This document shows, one piece after another, positions 53,871 through 63,296 of a stretch of DNA of 64,000 bases. The notes below the pieces were generated by a model. That model saw only the letters and a program-made list of their open reading frames with translations. It was not told the DNA's origin and made no database searches. The position numbers and the translations under genes were made by a program. Source of the stretch: Gracilimonas tropica DSM 19535 (GTDB taxonomy: Bacteria; Bacteroidota; Rhodothermia; Balneolales; Balneolaceae); assembly GCF_000375425.1 (NCBI RefSeq), contig NZ_AQXG01000004.1, positions 165,652 to 229,651 on the forward strand. Reading direction: 5' to 3'. The first letter of the stretch is position 1. Every line of letters starts with the position of its first letter.

Positions 53871-54461
53871 CTAAAACTCCACGTGTTGTTGTTCAAATGC
53901 TTTAATCTTGTCTTTTTGGCTGAGCAGAAAGTCGATGTCATCATACCCGTTCAGCATGCACATTTTTTTGTAATCGTTGATCTCAAAACTTTCGCTGCTT
54001 CCATCTTCGAGCGAAACTGTTTGCTCAGGCAGATCTATGATGATCGGGGTTGAAGGTTTCTTCTGTACTTCAGCCAGAATTTTCTTCAAAAACTCGTCAC
54101 TTACCTGAACCGGAAGCAGTCCGTTGTTCAGGGCATTTCCTTTAAAGATATCGGCAAAATAGCTTGAAATAACGGCACGGAAACCATAGTCGGCCAGCGC
54201 CCAGGCCGCATGTTCACGGCTTGAGCCGCAACCAAAATTCCGTCCGGCTACCAATATTTGTCCCGAGTATTTCTCATTATTCAGTACAAAATTCGCATTG
54301 GGATTTCCTTCTGAATCATACCGCCAGTCGCGAAATAGATTTTCTCCAAAACCTTCTTTGGTCGTAGCCTTTAGGAAACGCGCTGGGATGATCTGATCGG
54401 TATCCACATCTTCTTCAGGAAGTGGTATGGCAGTTGATTTCAATACTTTGAACTTCTCCAT
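53871..54461 (-). CDS. leuD: Isopropylmalate isomerase small subunit
   Basis: Small subunit of the isomerase that interconverts 2- and 3-isopropylmalate, about 196 residues. Swivel-domain motifs: [31 protein letters not shown] and [16 protein letters not shown]. An in-frame GTG at 54467 overlaps leuC; the ATG at 54461 (MEKFKVLK) lies just after the leuC stop and is preferred. It forms an enzyme with LeuC. Confidence 0.95.
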   Translation of the reverse strand: MEKFKVLKSTAIPLPEEDVDTDQIIPARFLKATTKEGFGENLFRDWRYDSEGNPNANFVLNNEKYSGQILVAGRNFGCGSSREHAAWALADYGFRAVISSYFADIFKGNALNNGLLPVQVSDEFLKKILAEVQKKPSTPIIIDLPEQTVSLEDGSSESFEINDYKKMCMLNGYDDIDFLLSQKDKIKAFEQQHVEF

Positions 54462-54463
54462 GA

Positions 54464-55873
54464 TCACACCGCTACTTTTTTGAGTTCAAATTTCCGGGGA
54501 TCTACGATTTTGCCTTCAATGGCAATAGCAGCAGCCGTAAGCGGACTCACCAGCATAGTTCGCGCACCGGGACCTTGTCGCCCTTCAAAATTTCGATTAG
54601 AGGTCGAAACGCAATATTCACCCTTTGGAATTTTATCTTCATTCATCCCTAAACAAGCCGAACAACCAGATTGTCGTAATTCGAATCCTGCATCAGCCAA
54701 GATCTTATCGATGCCTTCTTTTTGAGCTTGCTGTTGAACCTGTTTTGAACCTGGTACGATCATCGCGTTTACATGACCGGCTTTCTTCTTTCCTTTCACA
54801 TAATTCGCTACGATTCGGAGATCTTCGATCCGGCTGTTGGTACAGCTCCCGATAAAAACATGATCGATCTTTTTGCCTTCCAGTTTTTCGCCTTCCTGAA
54901 GTCCCATGTATTCCAGGGATTTTTTGAGCCCTTCGGGGTTTTCGACTTCCTCTGAGGTTGGAACATTCCCGGTAACTTTGATTCCGGCTCCCGGATTAGT
55001 TCCGTAGGTGATCATCGGCTCGATATCTTCTGCCCGAAAATTATATTCCGTATCAAAAATGGCTTCGTCATCTGTATAGAGGGTTTTCCAATATCCTACG
55101 GCTTCTTCAAATTCCTTGCCTTGCGGAGCAAACTCTCTGCCTTTCACGTATTCAAAAGTCGTTTCATCCGGAGCGATCATTCCCCCACGCGCTCCCATCT
55201 CGATGCTCATGTTGCAGATGGTCATCCGGGCTTCCATCGATAATCCCCAGATCGCAGTTCCGGCATATTCTACGAAATGCCCTGTTCCTCCTCCGGTTCC
55301 TAATTTGGAGATGATGTAGAGAATGATGTCTTTGGCGTAAATACCTTCGCCCAGCTCTCCGTCAATGGTAATTCGCATGGTTTTAGGTCGCTCCAACAGC
55401 AGACATTGCGTGGCCATCACTTGCTCCACCTGCGAAGTCCCGATCCCAAATGCAATCGCTCCAAATGCTCCATGGGTTGAAGTGTGACTGTCTCCACAAA
55501 CAATGGTCATTCCGGGTTTGGTAACGCCCAATTCGGGGCCGATTACGTGCACAATTCCCTGATATGGATGTCCCAATCCGTACAACTCAATCCCAAAATC
55601 TTCGCAATTTTGTTTGAGCGCATCTACCTGCAATTTCGACAGTGCATCTTTAATAGGAAGGTGCTGGTTCTTGGTGGGTACATTATGATCGGCTGTGGCT
55701 ACGATCTTCTCTTTCCGGAAAATATCAATTCCACGATCTCGGATTCCGCTAAAAGCCTGTGGGCTGGTTACTTCATGAATAAAATGCCGATCGATGTACA
55801 GGATCTCTTGTCCTCCCTCGACCTCATCTACCACATGTTGATCCCAAATTTTCTCAAATAACGTTTTTGGCAT
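54464..55873 (-). CDS. leuC: Isopropylmalate isomerase large subunit
   Basis: Large subunit of the iron-sulfur isomerase, 469 residues. It carries the [4Fe-4S] cluster cysteines in FIGSCTNSR and [10 protein letters not shown], plus [13 protein letters not shown] and [13 protein letters not shown]. It overlaps leuD closely. A 116-base spacer with a 42-base perfect palindrome separates it from leuA. Confidence 0.96.
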   Translation of the reverse strand: MPKTLFEKIWDQHVVDEVEGGQEILYIDRHFIHEVTSPQAFSGIRDRGIDIFRKEKIVATADHNVPTKNQHLPIKDALSKLQVDALKQNCEDFGIELYGLGHPYQGIVHVIGPELGVTKPGMTIVCGDSHTSTHGAFGAIAFGIGTSQVEQVMATQCLLLERPKTMRITIDGELGEGIYAKDIILYIISKLGTGGGTGHFVEYAGTAIWGLSMEARMTICNMSIEMGARGGMIAPDETTFEYVKGREFAPQGKEFEEAVGYWKTLYTDDEAIFDTEYNFRAEDIEPMITYGTNPGAGIKVTGNVPTSEEVENPEGLKKSLEYMGLQEGEKLEGKKIDHVFIGSCTNSRIEDLRIVANYVKGKKKAGHVNAMIVPGSKQVQQQAQKEGIDKILADAGFELRQSGCSACLGMNEDKIPKGEYCVSTSNRNFEGRQGPGARTMLVSPLTAAAIAIEGKIVDPRKFELKKVAV

Positions 55874-55928
55874 GAATAAACTTCAATTCAATAATATTAG
55901 TAACTCCAATTTGTAATTGTATCAAATG

Positions 55929-55970
55929 AAACACCGTAGGGGCAATTCATGAATTGCCCCTACGGTGTTT
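55929..55970. repeat. Perfect 42-base palindrome between leuA and leuC
   Basis: Every base from 55929 to 55970 matches its complement around the centre at 55949/55950, with no loop. The core TAGGGGCAATTCATGAATTG resembles mobile palindromes known in many bacteria. It lies inside the leu operon, about 20 bases after the leuA stop, so it will form a strong RNA hairpin between leuA and leuC. Confidence 0.8.
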
Positions 55971-55989
55971 GAAAAATGGGCAAGACGCA

Positions 55990-57147
55990 TCACCCAGTGG
56001 CAGCTACAGCAAATAATTGCTTCAAGTCCTGATCCTGAATGATCTTTTTCTCATCGGCCAGGTTTAGGAACTGCTGGTAATAGTGATCCAGTTCTTCTTT
56101 GCAGAAATCATATCCCAGTTTCTGTGCACGGTAATTCAAGGCAGCACGTCCACTTCTGGCTGTAAGTACGATGGAAGATTCCAGCGCTCCCACTTCTTCC
56201 GGATCTATGATCTCATAGGTTTCTCGGGATTTGATCACTCCATCCTGATGAATACCGGAGGAATGCGCAAATGCATTCGACCCAACAATCGCTTTGTTGG
56301 CTTGAACCGGCATATTCATTTTCGCCGAAACCAATGCACTGATCTCGCACAGAAACTTTGTGTTGATGTTCGTATCAAAATTCAGATCATGGTGTTTACG
56401 CATGATCATCACTACTTCTTCCAGCGATGCATTTCCGGCCCGCTCACCAATTCCATTGATGGTACATTCAATTTGTCGGGCTCCGTTCTGCACACCTGAA
56501 ATGGAATTCGCTGTTGCCAGTCCCAAATCATTATGGCAATGCGTAGATATGATTGCCTTGTGAATTCCTTTCACATTTTCCTGCAGGAATTTGATCTTCT
56601 CGCCGTATTCAGATGGAAGGCAGTAACCGGTGGTGTCCGGAATATTGACGACCGTTGCTCCTGCTTTGATCACTTCTTCAATGACCTGAGCAAGATACTC
56701 GTTGTCAGTTCGGCCGGCGTCTTCAGCATAAAATTCTACATCTTCTACATACTTTTTCGCCATTTTTACAGCGGCTACTCCACGCTCTATCACTTTTTCA
56801 CGTGTCGTTTGCAACTTGTTGAAAACATGGCTGTCAGACGTTCCGATTCCGGTATGGATTCGGGGCCTTTTTGCTTTGGCAACTGCGTCAGCTGCTACTT
56901 CGATGTCGTTAGGCACGGCGCGAGTGAGGGCGCAAACCGTGGATTCGGTAATAATTTCTGAAATTTGTTTTACAGACTTGAAGTCTCCCGGACTGGAAAC
57001 GGGAAATCCCACTTCCATTACGTCCACACCGAGTCGTTCTAATTCCTTCGCGATCTCAATTTTTTCTTCTGTATTCAGCCGGCAACCCGGCACTTGTTCG
57101 CCATCACGAAGCGTTGTATCGAAAATCTGGATTTGTGTATTTGGCAT
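55990..57147 (-). CDS. leuA: 2-isopropylmalate synthase, short form
   Basis: First committed step of leucine synthesis. The catalytic barrel is clear: [15 protein letters not shown] with metal aspartate, [22 protein letters not shown] (metal histidines) and GIHQDGV. It has 385 residues, while full-length LeuA has ~510 with a C-terminal LeuA regulatory domain; here the protein ends after the subdomains, so leucine feedback through that domain is not expected. Homocitrate synthase and related short enzymes look similar, but the leuCDB context supports LeuA. Confidence 0.9.
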   Translation of the reverse strand: MPNTQIQIFDTTLRDGEQVPGCRLNTEEKIEIAKELERLGVDVMEVGFPVSSPGDFKSVKQISEIITESTVCALTRAVPNDIEVAADAVAKAKRPRIHTGIGTSDSHVFNKLQTTREKVIERGVAAVKMAKKYVEDVEFYAEDAGRTDNEYLAQVIEEVIKAGATVVNIPDTTGYCLPSEYGEKIKFLQENVKGIHKAIISTHCHNDLGLATANSISGVQNGARQIECTINGIGERAGNASLEEVVMIMRKHHDLNFDTNINTKFLCEISALVSAKMNMPVQANKAIVGSNAFAHSSGIHQDGVIKSRETYEIIDPEEVGALESSIVLTARSGRAALNYRAQKLGYDFCKEELDHYYQQFLNLADEKKIIQDQDLKQLFAVAATG

Positions 57148-57149
57148 TA

Positions 57150-57240
57150 GTCTGAGGTTTTCTAACTTAACTGCCGTGTCAATTACTTTGTCTGGTCAAA
57201 ATTCAGTAATTGCTCCGAATGTAGGCTCGTGACCTCAGAC
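57150..57240 (-). promoter_or_regulatory. Structured leader upstream of leuA
   Basis: GTCTGAGGT (57150-57158) and ACCTCAGAC (57232-57240) pair perfectly across 73 bases. Inside, AATTACT (57181-57187) pairs with AGTAATT (57205-57211). The closing stem ends two bases before the leuA ATG, so its folding would block ribosome entry. No T-box motif or leucine-rich leader peptide was seen. A 20-codon frame at 57253-57315 on the same strand has only modest Ile/Leu content. Regulation of leuA by this RNA is inference. Confidence 0.4.
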
Positions 57241-57346
57241 CATAAAACCATATTATGAGGGTTTTACGATATCCAAACTTTCGGTCAATTTGATTATCTG
57301 ATTAAAATCAGTCATTTAGCACACTCATACTCACTCATACTTTACA

Positions 57347-58888
57347 ATGGCCAACCAACCAAACGATCACGTTTATCAGTTGATAAAATCGTTGACGAAG
57401 GCTGAAAAACGTGCTTTTAAAATTTACGCGACCCGAAACAGCAGTCCCGATGCCAAGTTCATCAAGCTTTTCGATGCAATGGATAAAGTTTCTGATTACG
57501 ATGAAGAGCAGATCATCAGCAGCATCAAAGGGGTGAAAAAGCGGCAATTTTCGAACCTGAAAGCTCACCTGTATAAGCAGGTTCTCACCAGCCTCCGGCT
57601 CACCAATATCAATCACAATGTGGATATTTATTTGCGGGAGCAGATCGACCATGCCCGAATTTTGTACAACAAGGGATTGTACAAACAAAGCCTGCGGCTA
57701 CTCGATAAGGCAAAGACGCTGGCTCACCAAAATCACCGGCATTCGCTGGAATATGAGATCCTGACTTTTGAACGGATCATTGAGTCACAATACATCACCC
57801 GAAGTCTTAAAAATCGTGCAGATGAACTGATAGCCCAAGCTGAAGAAAAGGTCCAAACACTTAGTAATTACAATAAGCTGTCCAATCTCTCACTGCGATT
57901 GTATGGAATTTATATTAAAGCAGGTCACGTGCGGGATGAGCAAGATTACGAGAACATCAGCCGGTATTTTAAGAAGGAATTAAAAGACATCGATCAGGAA
58001 GGACTCGGATTTTTTGAGCAGCTCTATCTCTATGTTTCTTATGCGTGGTACAGCCTCATCGTTCAGGACTTCTTGCTGCAGTATCGTTACGCGCAAAAAT
58101 GGGTGGACCTGTTTCATGAGAATCCCGATATGCTGGAACTCGAACCAATTTGGTATCTGAAGGGACAGCATGTGCTACTGGAGGCTTTGTTTATTCTCGG
58201 GCATCACTCAAAGCATGAAGAGGTGAAGAAAAACCTGGCTAAATTCCTTCAAAGTCCACCTACCCGAAGTAATGAGAACATGGAAACGCTGGGCTTTATG
58301 TATTTGTACACCTCTAAGATAAACAGTCATTTCATTGCCGGGACTTTTTCGGAAGGAATCAAGATGGTTCCTGAGCTGAATGACAAGTTGGACAAGTACT
58401 CCCAGCAGGTTGATCCACATCGCATTCTGGTCTTCTATTATAAGATCGCCTGTCTCTATTTTGGCGCCGGGGATAACGAGAAAGCCATCGAATACCTGAA
58501 TAAGATCATCAACTATCATGATCAAAAATTACGGGAAGACCTGCACTGTTTTGCGCGTATTTTGAATTTGATTGCCCATTATGAACTGGGAAATCAGGTG
58601 TTGGTGGAGTATCAGATTCGATCGGTCTATCGGTTTTTGAGTAAGATGAATGATCTGAATTTGGTTCAGCAGGAAATCCTCAAATTCCTGCAAGATCTTG
58701 GGAAAGCTAACGGCTCAACCCTGAAAGAAAAGTTCAAAAAACTGAGGGAACGTCTGCTGAAGATCAATGAAATGCCCTACCAAAAACGGCCGTTTTTATA
58801 TTTGGACATCGTATCATGGCTGGAAGCAAAAATCCACGATAAACCCGTTCAGCAGGTGATTCAGGAAAAATTTACCCCAAGAAACTGA
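57347..58888 (+). CDS. Helical-repeat protein of unknown function between leu and ilv operons
   Basis: Protein of 513 residues that appears all-helical and TPR-like, without signal peptide, membrane segment or catalytic motif. The N-terminus (VYQLIKSLTKAEKRAFKIYA) is a conserved-looking opening. Repeats such as LYNKGLYKQSLRLLDKAKTLA and CLYFGAGDNEKAIEYLNKII are TPR-like. It seems to belong to a Bacteroidota-type family with no known role. It diverges from leuA and precedes the ilv attenuator, and its 5' region shares a CACTCA-rich leader with ilvD and ilvB. Confidence 0.75.
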   Translation: MANQPNDHVYQLIKSLTKAEKRAFKIYATRNSSPDAKFIKLFDAMDKVSDYDEEQIISSIKGVKKRQFSNLKAHLYKQVLTSLRLTNINHNVDIYLREQIDHARILYNKGLYKQSLRLLDKAKTLAHQNHRHSLEYEILTFERIIESQYITRSLKNRADELIAQAEEKVQTLSNYNKLSNLSLRLYGIYIKAGHVRDEQDYENISRYFKKELKDIDQEGLGFFEQLYLYVSYAWYSLIVQDFLLQYRYAQKWVDLFHENPDMLELEPIWYLKGQHVLLEALFILGHHSKHEEVKKNLAKFLQSPPTRSNENMETLGFMYLYTSKINSHFIAGTFSEGIKMVPELNDKLDKYSQQVDPHRILVFYYKIACLYFGAGDNEKAIEYLNKIINYHDQKLREDLHCFARILNLIAHYELGNQVLVEYQIRSVYRFLSKMNDLNLVQQEILKFLQDLGKANGSTLKEKFKKLRERLLKINEMPYQKRPFLYLDIVSWLEAKIHDKPVQQVIQEKFTPRN

Positions 58889-58994
58889 GCTTAAGATCTT
58901 TTTGGATATCCCATCAATGCAAAAGAACGAACGGCTGAGAAGTTGCTATTAAAAGCTGTGCCGCTTTTCTTTGAAGCGAATTAAACGTTCAATT
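58889..58994. other. Spacer before the ilv leader
   Basis: This stretch after the helical-repeat gene probably holds the promoter of the ilv operon. No gene and no assured promoter hexamers were identified. With the leader at 58995-59212 it makes the only long non-coding interval in the BCAA block. Confidence 0.4.
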
Positions 58995-59072
58995 ATGCTG
59001 TCTGTCATTATTATTTCTCTGGTCATTATTCCCATTATCGGTACTCCATACCGGCCGGGGAAAGCTTTGTGA
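58995..59072 (+). CDS. ilv leader peptide (attenuator peptide)
   Basis: A 25-codon frame starts at ATG 58995 and ends at TGA 59070-59072. It codes for seven Ile, three Leu and two Val, with the cluster MLSVIIISLVIIPII first and a short basic end (YRPGKAL). That composition is the hallmark of an attenuator peptide that senses charged branched-chain tRNAs. It overlaps the antiterminator arm at 59057-59068 near its end, as required for the stalled-ribosome mechanism. The next structures are at 59096-59126. Confidence 0.85.
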   Translation: MLSVIIISLVIIPIIGTPYRPGKAL

Positions 59073-59109
59073 CGACATCACAATTATGATTACCGAAAAA
59101 GCCTTCCCC
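59057..59109 (+). promoter_or_regulatory. ilv antiterminator pairing
   Basis: GGGGAAAGCTTT (59057-59068) pairs with AAAGCCTTCCCC (59098-59109) in 11 of 12 positions, and this excludes the terminator that uses 59096-59107. A pause-type hairpin, CGGTA (59039-59043) with TACCG (59049-59053), lies just ahead. A ribosome stalled at the Ile/Val/Leu codons leaves the arm free; a ribosome at the stop codon covers it. Confidence 0.75.
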
Positions 59110-59130
59110 ATCCCGGAAGGCTTTTTTTTT
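59096..59130 (+). terminator. ilv attenuator terminator
   Basis: AAAAAGCCTTCC (59096-59107) and GGAAGGCTTTTT (59115-59126) form a 12-base stem with a 7-base loop, followed by more T residues up to about 59130. It lies between the leader peptide stop and the ilvD start and is a typical intrinsic terminator. Confidence 0.9.
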
Positions 59131-59212
59131 GAATAAGACTTTGCGAAATCGGGCTTTTTCAAAGCTTCTTGAGGTAAGGTTTTTTGAACAAAATATCACA
59201 CTCACTCACTAC

Positions 59213-60892
59213 ATGGCGGAATTAAATAAATACAGTAAACAAGTAACCCAAGATGACTCCCAACCGGCAGCCCAGGCTATGCTTCACGCTATTGGGTTGG
59301 ATGATAACGATCTGCAAAAGCCATTCATAGGCGTTGCAAGTACAGGATATGAAGGAAACCCTTGCAATATGCACCTCAACGATCTGGCGGTTCATGTAAA
59401 GAAAGGAATTGAACATGCCGGGATGAATGGGCTAATCTTCAACACCATCGGTATTAGTGATGGTATTTCGATGGGGACGCCGGGCATGCGATATTCCCTG
59501 CCCTCCCGGGATATCATTGCGGATTCCATGGAATCGGTGGTAAAAGGCATGGCGTATGATGGGTTTGCTGCCATTGTAGGATGCGATAAAAATATGCCGG
59601 GCGCTCTCATGGCAATGATACGCGTGAACCGGCCTGCAATTTTGGTGTATGGAGGAACCATCGCGCCGGGACGTCACAATGGAAAGAAATTAGATGTGGT
59701 TTCCGCCTTTGAAGCCTGGGGTGAAAAGGTGAGCGGGAAGATCTCCGAAGAGGAATTTAAAGATGTAATTCATAATGCCTGTCCCGGCCCCGGAGCCTGT
59801 GGTGGAATGTATACTGCTAACACCATGTCCTCTTCTATTGAAGCTTTGGGATTAGCTCTTCCCTACAATTCTTCCAATCCTGCCAATGACAGTTCCAAGG
59901 TATTGGAATGTGAGGAGGTTGGAAAACACCTCCGGTATTTGCTTGAGAACGACATCAAGCCGATGGATATCCTCACCAAAAAATCGTTTGAAAATGCTAT
60001 CCGCTTGGTGATGGTTTTGGGTGGATCGACCAATGCGGTTCTTCATCTAATCGCTATTGCCAAAACTGCGGAAATTGACATTGGGCTGGATGATTTTCAG
60101 CGGCTTAGTGACTCCACTCCTTTTCTGGCTGACTTGAAACCCAGTGGCAAGTACGTGATGGAAGATCTTCACAAAGCTGGTGGCGTTCCGGCCGTACTCA
60201 AATTCATGCTGGAAAACGACATGCTGCATGGCGATTGCATGACCGTAACCGGAAAGACACTGGCTGAAAATTTAGCGGAAGTAAAAGCATTGGATGAAAC
60301 CCAGGATATCGTGTTCCCCGTTGAAAAGCCCATCAAGAAAAACGGACACATTCAGATACTCTATGGAAATTTAGCCGAAGAAGGTTCAGTGGCTAAGATC
60401 ACAGGCAAGGAAGGCGAAGTTTTTGAAGGAACCGCGCGCGTTTTCGACAGCGAAGTGGAAGCCAATGAAGGCATCAAAAATGGAGAAGTAAAGTCCGGCG
60501 ATGTCGTGGTCATTCGCTACTGTGGCCCTAAAGGCGGTCCCGGAATGCCGGAAATGCTGAAGCCGACTTCAGCCATCATGGGGGCGGGATTAGGAAAAGA
60601 AGTTGCCCTAATTACGGATGGAAGATTTTCCGGTGGAACACATGGATTTGTAGTCGGACACATCACTCCGGAAGCACAAAATGGCGGCGCGATCGGGCTG
60701 GTCCAAAATGGAGATACCATCAAAATAGATGCGGTGGAACGAACCATCGATGTTTTGATCTCTGATGAAAAATTAGCGGAACGGAGAAAATCCTGGAAAC
60801 AACCGCCACTCAAAGAATCTCGCGGAACTCTTTATAAATATGCCAAAACGGTCTCATCGGCCTCCGAAGGTTGCGTTACGGATCAGTTTTAA
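59213..60892 (+). CDS. ilvD: Dihydroxy-acid dehydratase
   Basis: Third step of valine and isoleucine synthesis; an iron-sulfur dehydratase of about 559 residues. Cluster-binding cysteines are in [16 protein letters not shown] and [14 protein letters not shown], and [11 protein letters not shown] and [14 protein letters not shown] are near the end. A TTG-initiated extension to 59129 overlaps the terminator and is rejected; the ATG at 59213 is the start. First structural gene of the attenuated ilv operon. Confidence 0.96.
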   Translation: MAELNKYSKQVTQDDSQPAAQAMLHAIGLDDNDLQKPFIGVASTGYEGNPCNMHLNDLAVHVKKGIEHAGMNGLIFNTIGISDGISMGTPGMRYSLPSRDIIADSMESVVKGMAYDGFAAIVGCDKNMPGALMAMIRVNRPAILVYGGTIAPGRHNGKKLDVVSAFEAWGEKVSGKISEEEFKDVIHNACPGPGACGGMYTANTMSSSIEALGLALPYNSSNPANDSSKVLECEEVGKHLRYLLENDIKPMDILTKKSFENAIRLVMVLGGSTNAVLHLIAIAKTAEIDIGLDDFQRLSDSTPFLADLKPSGKYVMEDLHKAGGVPAVLKFMLENDMLHGDCMTVTGKTLAENLAEVKALDETQDIVFPVEKPIKKNGHIQILYGNLAEEGSVAKITGKEGEVFEGTARVFDSEVEANEGIKNGEVKSGDVVVIRYCGPKGGPGMPEMLKPTSAIMGAGLGKEVALITDGRFSGGTHGFVVGHITPEAQNGGAIGLVQNGDTIKIDAVERTIDVLISDEKLAERRKSWKQPPLKESRGTLYKYAKTVSSASEGCVTDQF

Positions 60893-60916
60893 TATTCAAT
60901 CTCACTCACACTCACT

Positions 60917-62656
60917 ATGGCAACTGCAGAAGCAATTCAACAATCAACCAAAACAAAACCGAAACCCACTAAACGCATGACCGGTGCGGAAGCCCTGGTC
61001 CAGATTCTGCTCGAAGAAAATGTGGACATGGCTTTTGGATATCCGGGCGGAGCTATCATGCCGGTGTATGATGCGCTGTATGATCATCAGGATAGCATCA
61101 ATCACGTGCTTGCCAGACACGAACAGGGCGCAATCCACATGGCTCAGGGTTATGCGCGGGCGAATGGAAAAGTGGGCGTTTGCCTGGCTACATCGGGCCC
61201 GGGTGCTACCAATTTGATTACCGGAATTGCCGATGCGCAAATTGATTCTACGCCCCTTGTTTGCATCACCGGACAGGTTCCATCGGCTCTTTTGGGGAGT
61301 GATGCCTTTCAGGAATGTGATGTGCTCGGGGTTTCCATGCCGGTGACCAAATGGAATTTTCAGATCACCAAAGCGGAAGAAATTCCAGTAGCACTAGCCA
61401 AGGCTTTTTATTTGGCTCGATCCGGTCGTCCCGGTCCTGTTGTGATCGATATCACTAAGGATGCACAGTTTGAAGAATTCGATTTCAGTTACGAAAAATG
61501 TACTTCTCTCCGAAGTTATACACCCAAACCAAAATTGGATCATTCCAAAGTGGCCGAGGCGGCTGAGTTGATCAACAATGCGGAGCGACCTTACGTGCTT
61601 TTTGGCCAGGGTGTGATTTTGGGGAACGCTGAAAAAGAGTTTAAGCAATTCATCGAGAAGACCGGCATTCCGGCTGCGTGGACCATCATGGGACTTTCGG
61701 CTTTGGACACGGATCACCCCTTAAATGTGGGAATGCTAGGGATGCACGGTAACTACGGACCAAATTTACTCACCAACGAGTGCGATGTATTGATCGCCGT
61801 AGGCATGCGGTTTGATGATCGCGTGACCGGAAATCTGGATAAATATGCCAAGCAGGCTAAGGTCATTCATCTTGAAATTGATCCTGCTGAAATTGACAAA
61901 AATGTACCTGCGGATGTTCCTGTTTTAGGAGATGCCAAAGAATCACTCACCGAACTGAATAAACTGGTAAAACCCAACAGTCACGAAGAATGGCTGCAGC
62001 GTTTCCGGGAATGCGACAAGCAGGAATGGGACAAAGTGATCGAAGAAGAACTTCACCCAAAATCGGATGTATTAAGTATGGGCGAAGTGATTCGCATCAT
62101 CAACGACGTTACCGGCGGCGATCATATTTTGGTGACCGATGTGGGTCAACATCAAATGGTAGCCTGCCGATACACCAAATTTACAAGATCGAAAAGCAAT
62201 ATTACTTCAGGCGGACTTGGAACCATGGGTTTTGGCCTTCCCGCAGGAATCGGAGCCGCTCTTGGTGCTCCAGACCGAACCGTTATTGCCGTTGTTGGGG
62301 ATGGCGGATTTCAAATGACCCTGCAGGAATTGGCCACCATCTATCAAACCAAAGCCAAAGTAAAAGTGCTGCTCCTTAATAATGAATTTTTGGGGATGGT
62401 CCGCCAGTGGCAGCAGCTGTTTTTTGAAAAAAGATATTCATCAACCGAACTCATCAACCCGGATTTCCAACAGGTAGCTAAAGGATTCTATATCCCCACC
62501 GCCAAAGTTACGGAGCGGGATAATCTGGAAAGTGCAATTGAGGAATTCATCAATTATGACGGATCTTACTTTCTGGAAGTGATGGTTGGAAAAGAAAATA
62601 ACGTATTCCCGATGGTGCCTAGTGGCTCGGGAGTCGCAGAAATAAGATTGGAGTAA
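60917..62656 (+). CDS. ilvB: Acetolactate synthase large subunit
   Basis: Thiamine-diphosphate enzyme that makes acetolactate or acetohydroxybutyrate, 579 residues. FGYPGGAIMPVYDAL begins the first domain with catalytic glutamate in ARHEQGAIHMAQGYAR, and the ThDP motif is GDGGFQMTLQELATI-x-NN with LGMVRQW. It sits 24 bases after ilvD and four bases before ilvN. Confidence 0.96.
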   Translation: MATAEAIQQSTKTKPKPTKRMTGAEALVQILLEENVDMAFGYPGGAIMPVYDALYDHQDSINHVLARHEQGAIHMAQGYARANGKVGVCLATSGPGATNLITGIADAQIDSTPLVCITGQVPSALLGSDAFQECDVLGVSMPVTKWNFQITKAEEIPVALAKAFYLARSGRPGPVVIDITKDAQFEEFDFSYEKCTSLRSYTPKPKLDHSKVAEAAELINNAERPYVLFGQGVILGNAEKEFKQFIEKTGIPAAWTIMGLSALDTDHPLNVGMLGMHGNYGPNLLTNECDVLIAVGMRFDDRVTGNLDKYAKQAKVIHLEIDPAEIDKNVPADVPVLGDAKESLTELNKLVKPNSHEEWLQRFRECDKQEWDKVIEEELHPKSDVLSMGEVIRIINDVTGGDHILVTDVGQHQMVACRYTKFTRSKSNITSGGLGTMGFGLPAGIGAALGAPDRTVIAVVGDGGFQMTLQELATIYQTKAKVKVLLLNNEFLGMVRQWQQLFFEKRYSSTELINPDFQQVAKGFYIPTAKVTERDNLESAIEEFINYDGSYFLEVMVGKENNVFPMVPSGSGVAEIRLE

Positions 62657-62660
62657 TCAA

Positions 62661-63203
62661 ATGGAATCAGAAAAACAAGAATATACGATAACGGCTTACA
62701 CTGAAAATCATGTCGGACTTTTGCACCGAATTACCATCATTTTCACCAAGCGGAAGATCAACATTGAAAGCCTGACGACTTCCGAAAGCGAAGTAGAAGG
62801 CATTCACCGGTTCACCATTGCTGTCACGGAAACGGAAGAGCAGGTGATCAAAGTAGTGAAGCAAATCGAGAAGCAGGTGGAAGTGCTGAAAGCGGATTAT
62901 TACAAAAAGAAAGAAGTGGTGCAGCAAGAACTGGCGCTGTACAAAATTTCGACCGAATCGTTGACTCGGGGTTTGGATGTGGAGCGGATTGTCCGAGAAC
63001 ATAATGCTCGTTTCCTGACCATCGAAGAACATTTTGTGGTCATCGAAAAATCCGGATTCAGAAGAGAAACCGTAGCACTTTTTGAAGAACTCAAACCCTA
63101 CGGAATCAGCGAATTCGTCCGATCCGGACGCATTGCCGTCTCCAGAGAACGAGATGGCATCGGAAAAGACGTAGAAAAGATACTAGCTGAAGCAGCTGTT
63201 TAA
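62661..63203 (+). CDS. ilvN: Acetolactate synthase small subunit
   Basis: Regulatory subunit of acetolactate synthase, 180 residues. The N-terminal ACT domain (YTITAYTENHVGLLHRITII-type opening, RKINIESLT) binds valine for feedback control. A C-terminal domain (about 85-175) follows, ending RSGRIAVSRE. It begins four bases after the ilvB stop, consistent with coupled translation. Confidence 0.93.
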   Translation: MESEKQEYTITAYTENHVGLLHRITIIFTKRKINIESLTTSESEVEGIHRFTIAVTETEEQVIKVVKQIEKQVEVLKADYYKKKEVVQQELALYKISTESLTRGLDVERIVREHNARFLTIEEHFVVIEKSGFRRETVALFEELKPYGISEFVRSGRIAVSRERDGIGKDVEKILAEAAV

Positions 63204-63227
63204 GTAAACAGATCAACAAAATAGCAC

Positions 63228-63257
63228 CTCGCTCCTGACGCTCTGCGTCCGAGCGAA
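63228..63257. repeat. REP-like palindromic element, copy 2
   Basis: Palindrome TCGCTC...GAGCGA with an ACGC-tct-GCGT core, in the 93-base spacer between ilvN and ilvC. Its ACGCTCTGCGT core and CCTCG-TCCT flank match the element at 25624-25664 in opposite orientation. Within the operon it may act as an mRNA stability hairpin. Confidence 0.65.
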
Positions 63258-63296
63258 CGAAGAATATAAATCACTCATAAAACACAGATACAAATC

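Noticed and set aside
57253..57315. A 20-codon minus-strand frame upstream of leuA as a leader peptide
   Set aside because: It has only two Leu, three Ile and one Val and no adjacent terminator or antiterminator pair, so it is not a convincing attenuator.
59129..59212. TTG-initiated extension of ilvD
   Set aside because: It begins inside the T run of the attenuator terminator, and the added residues do not match dihydroxy-acid dehydratases.
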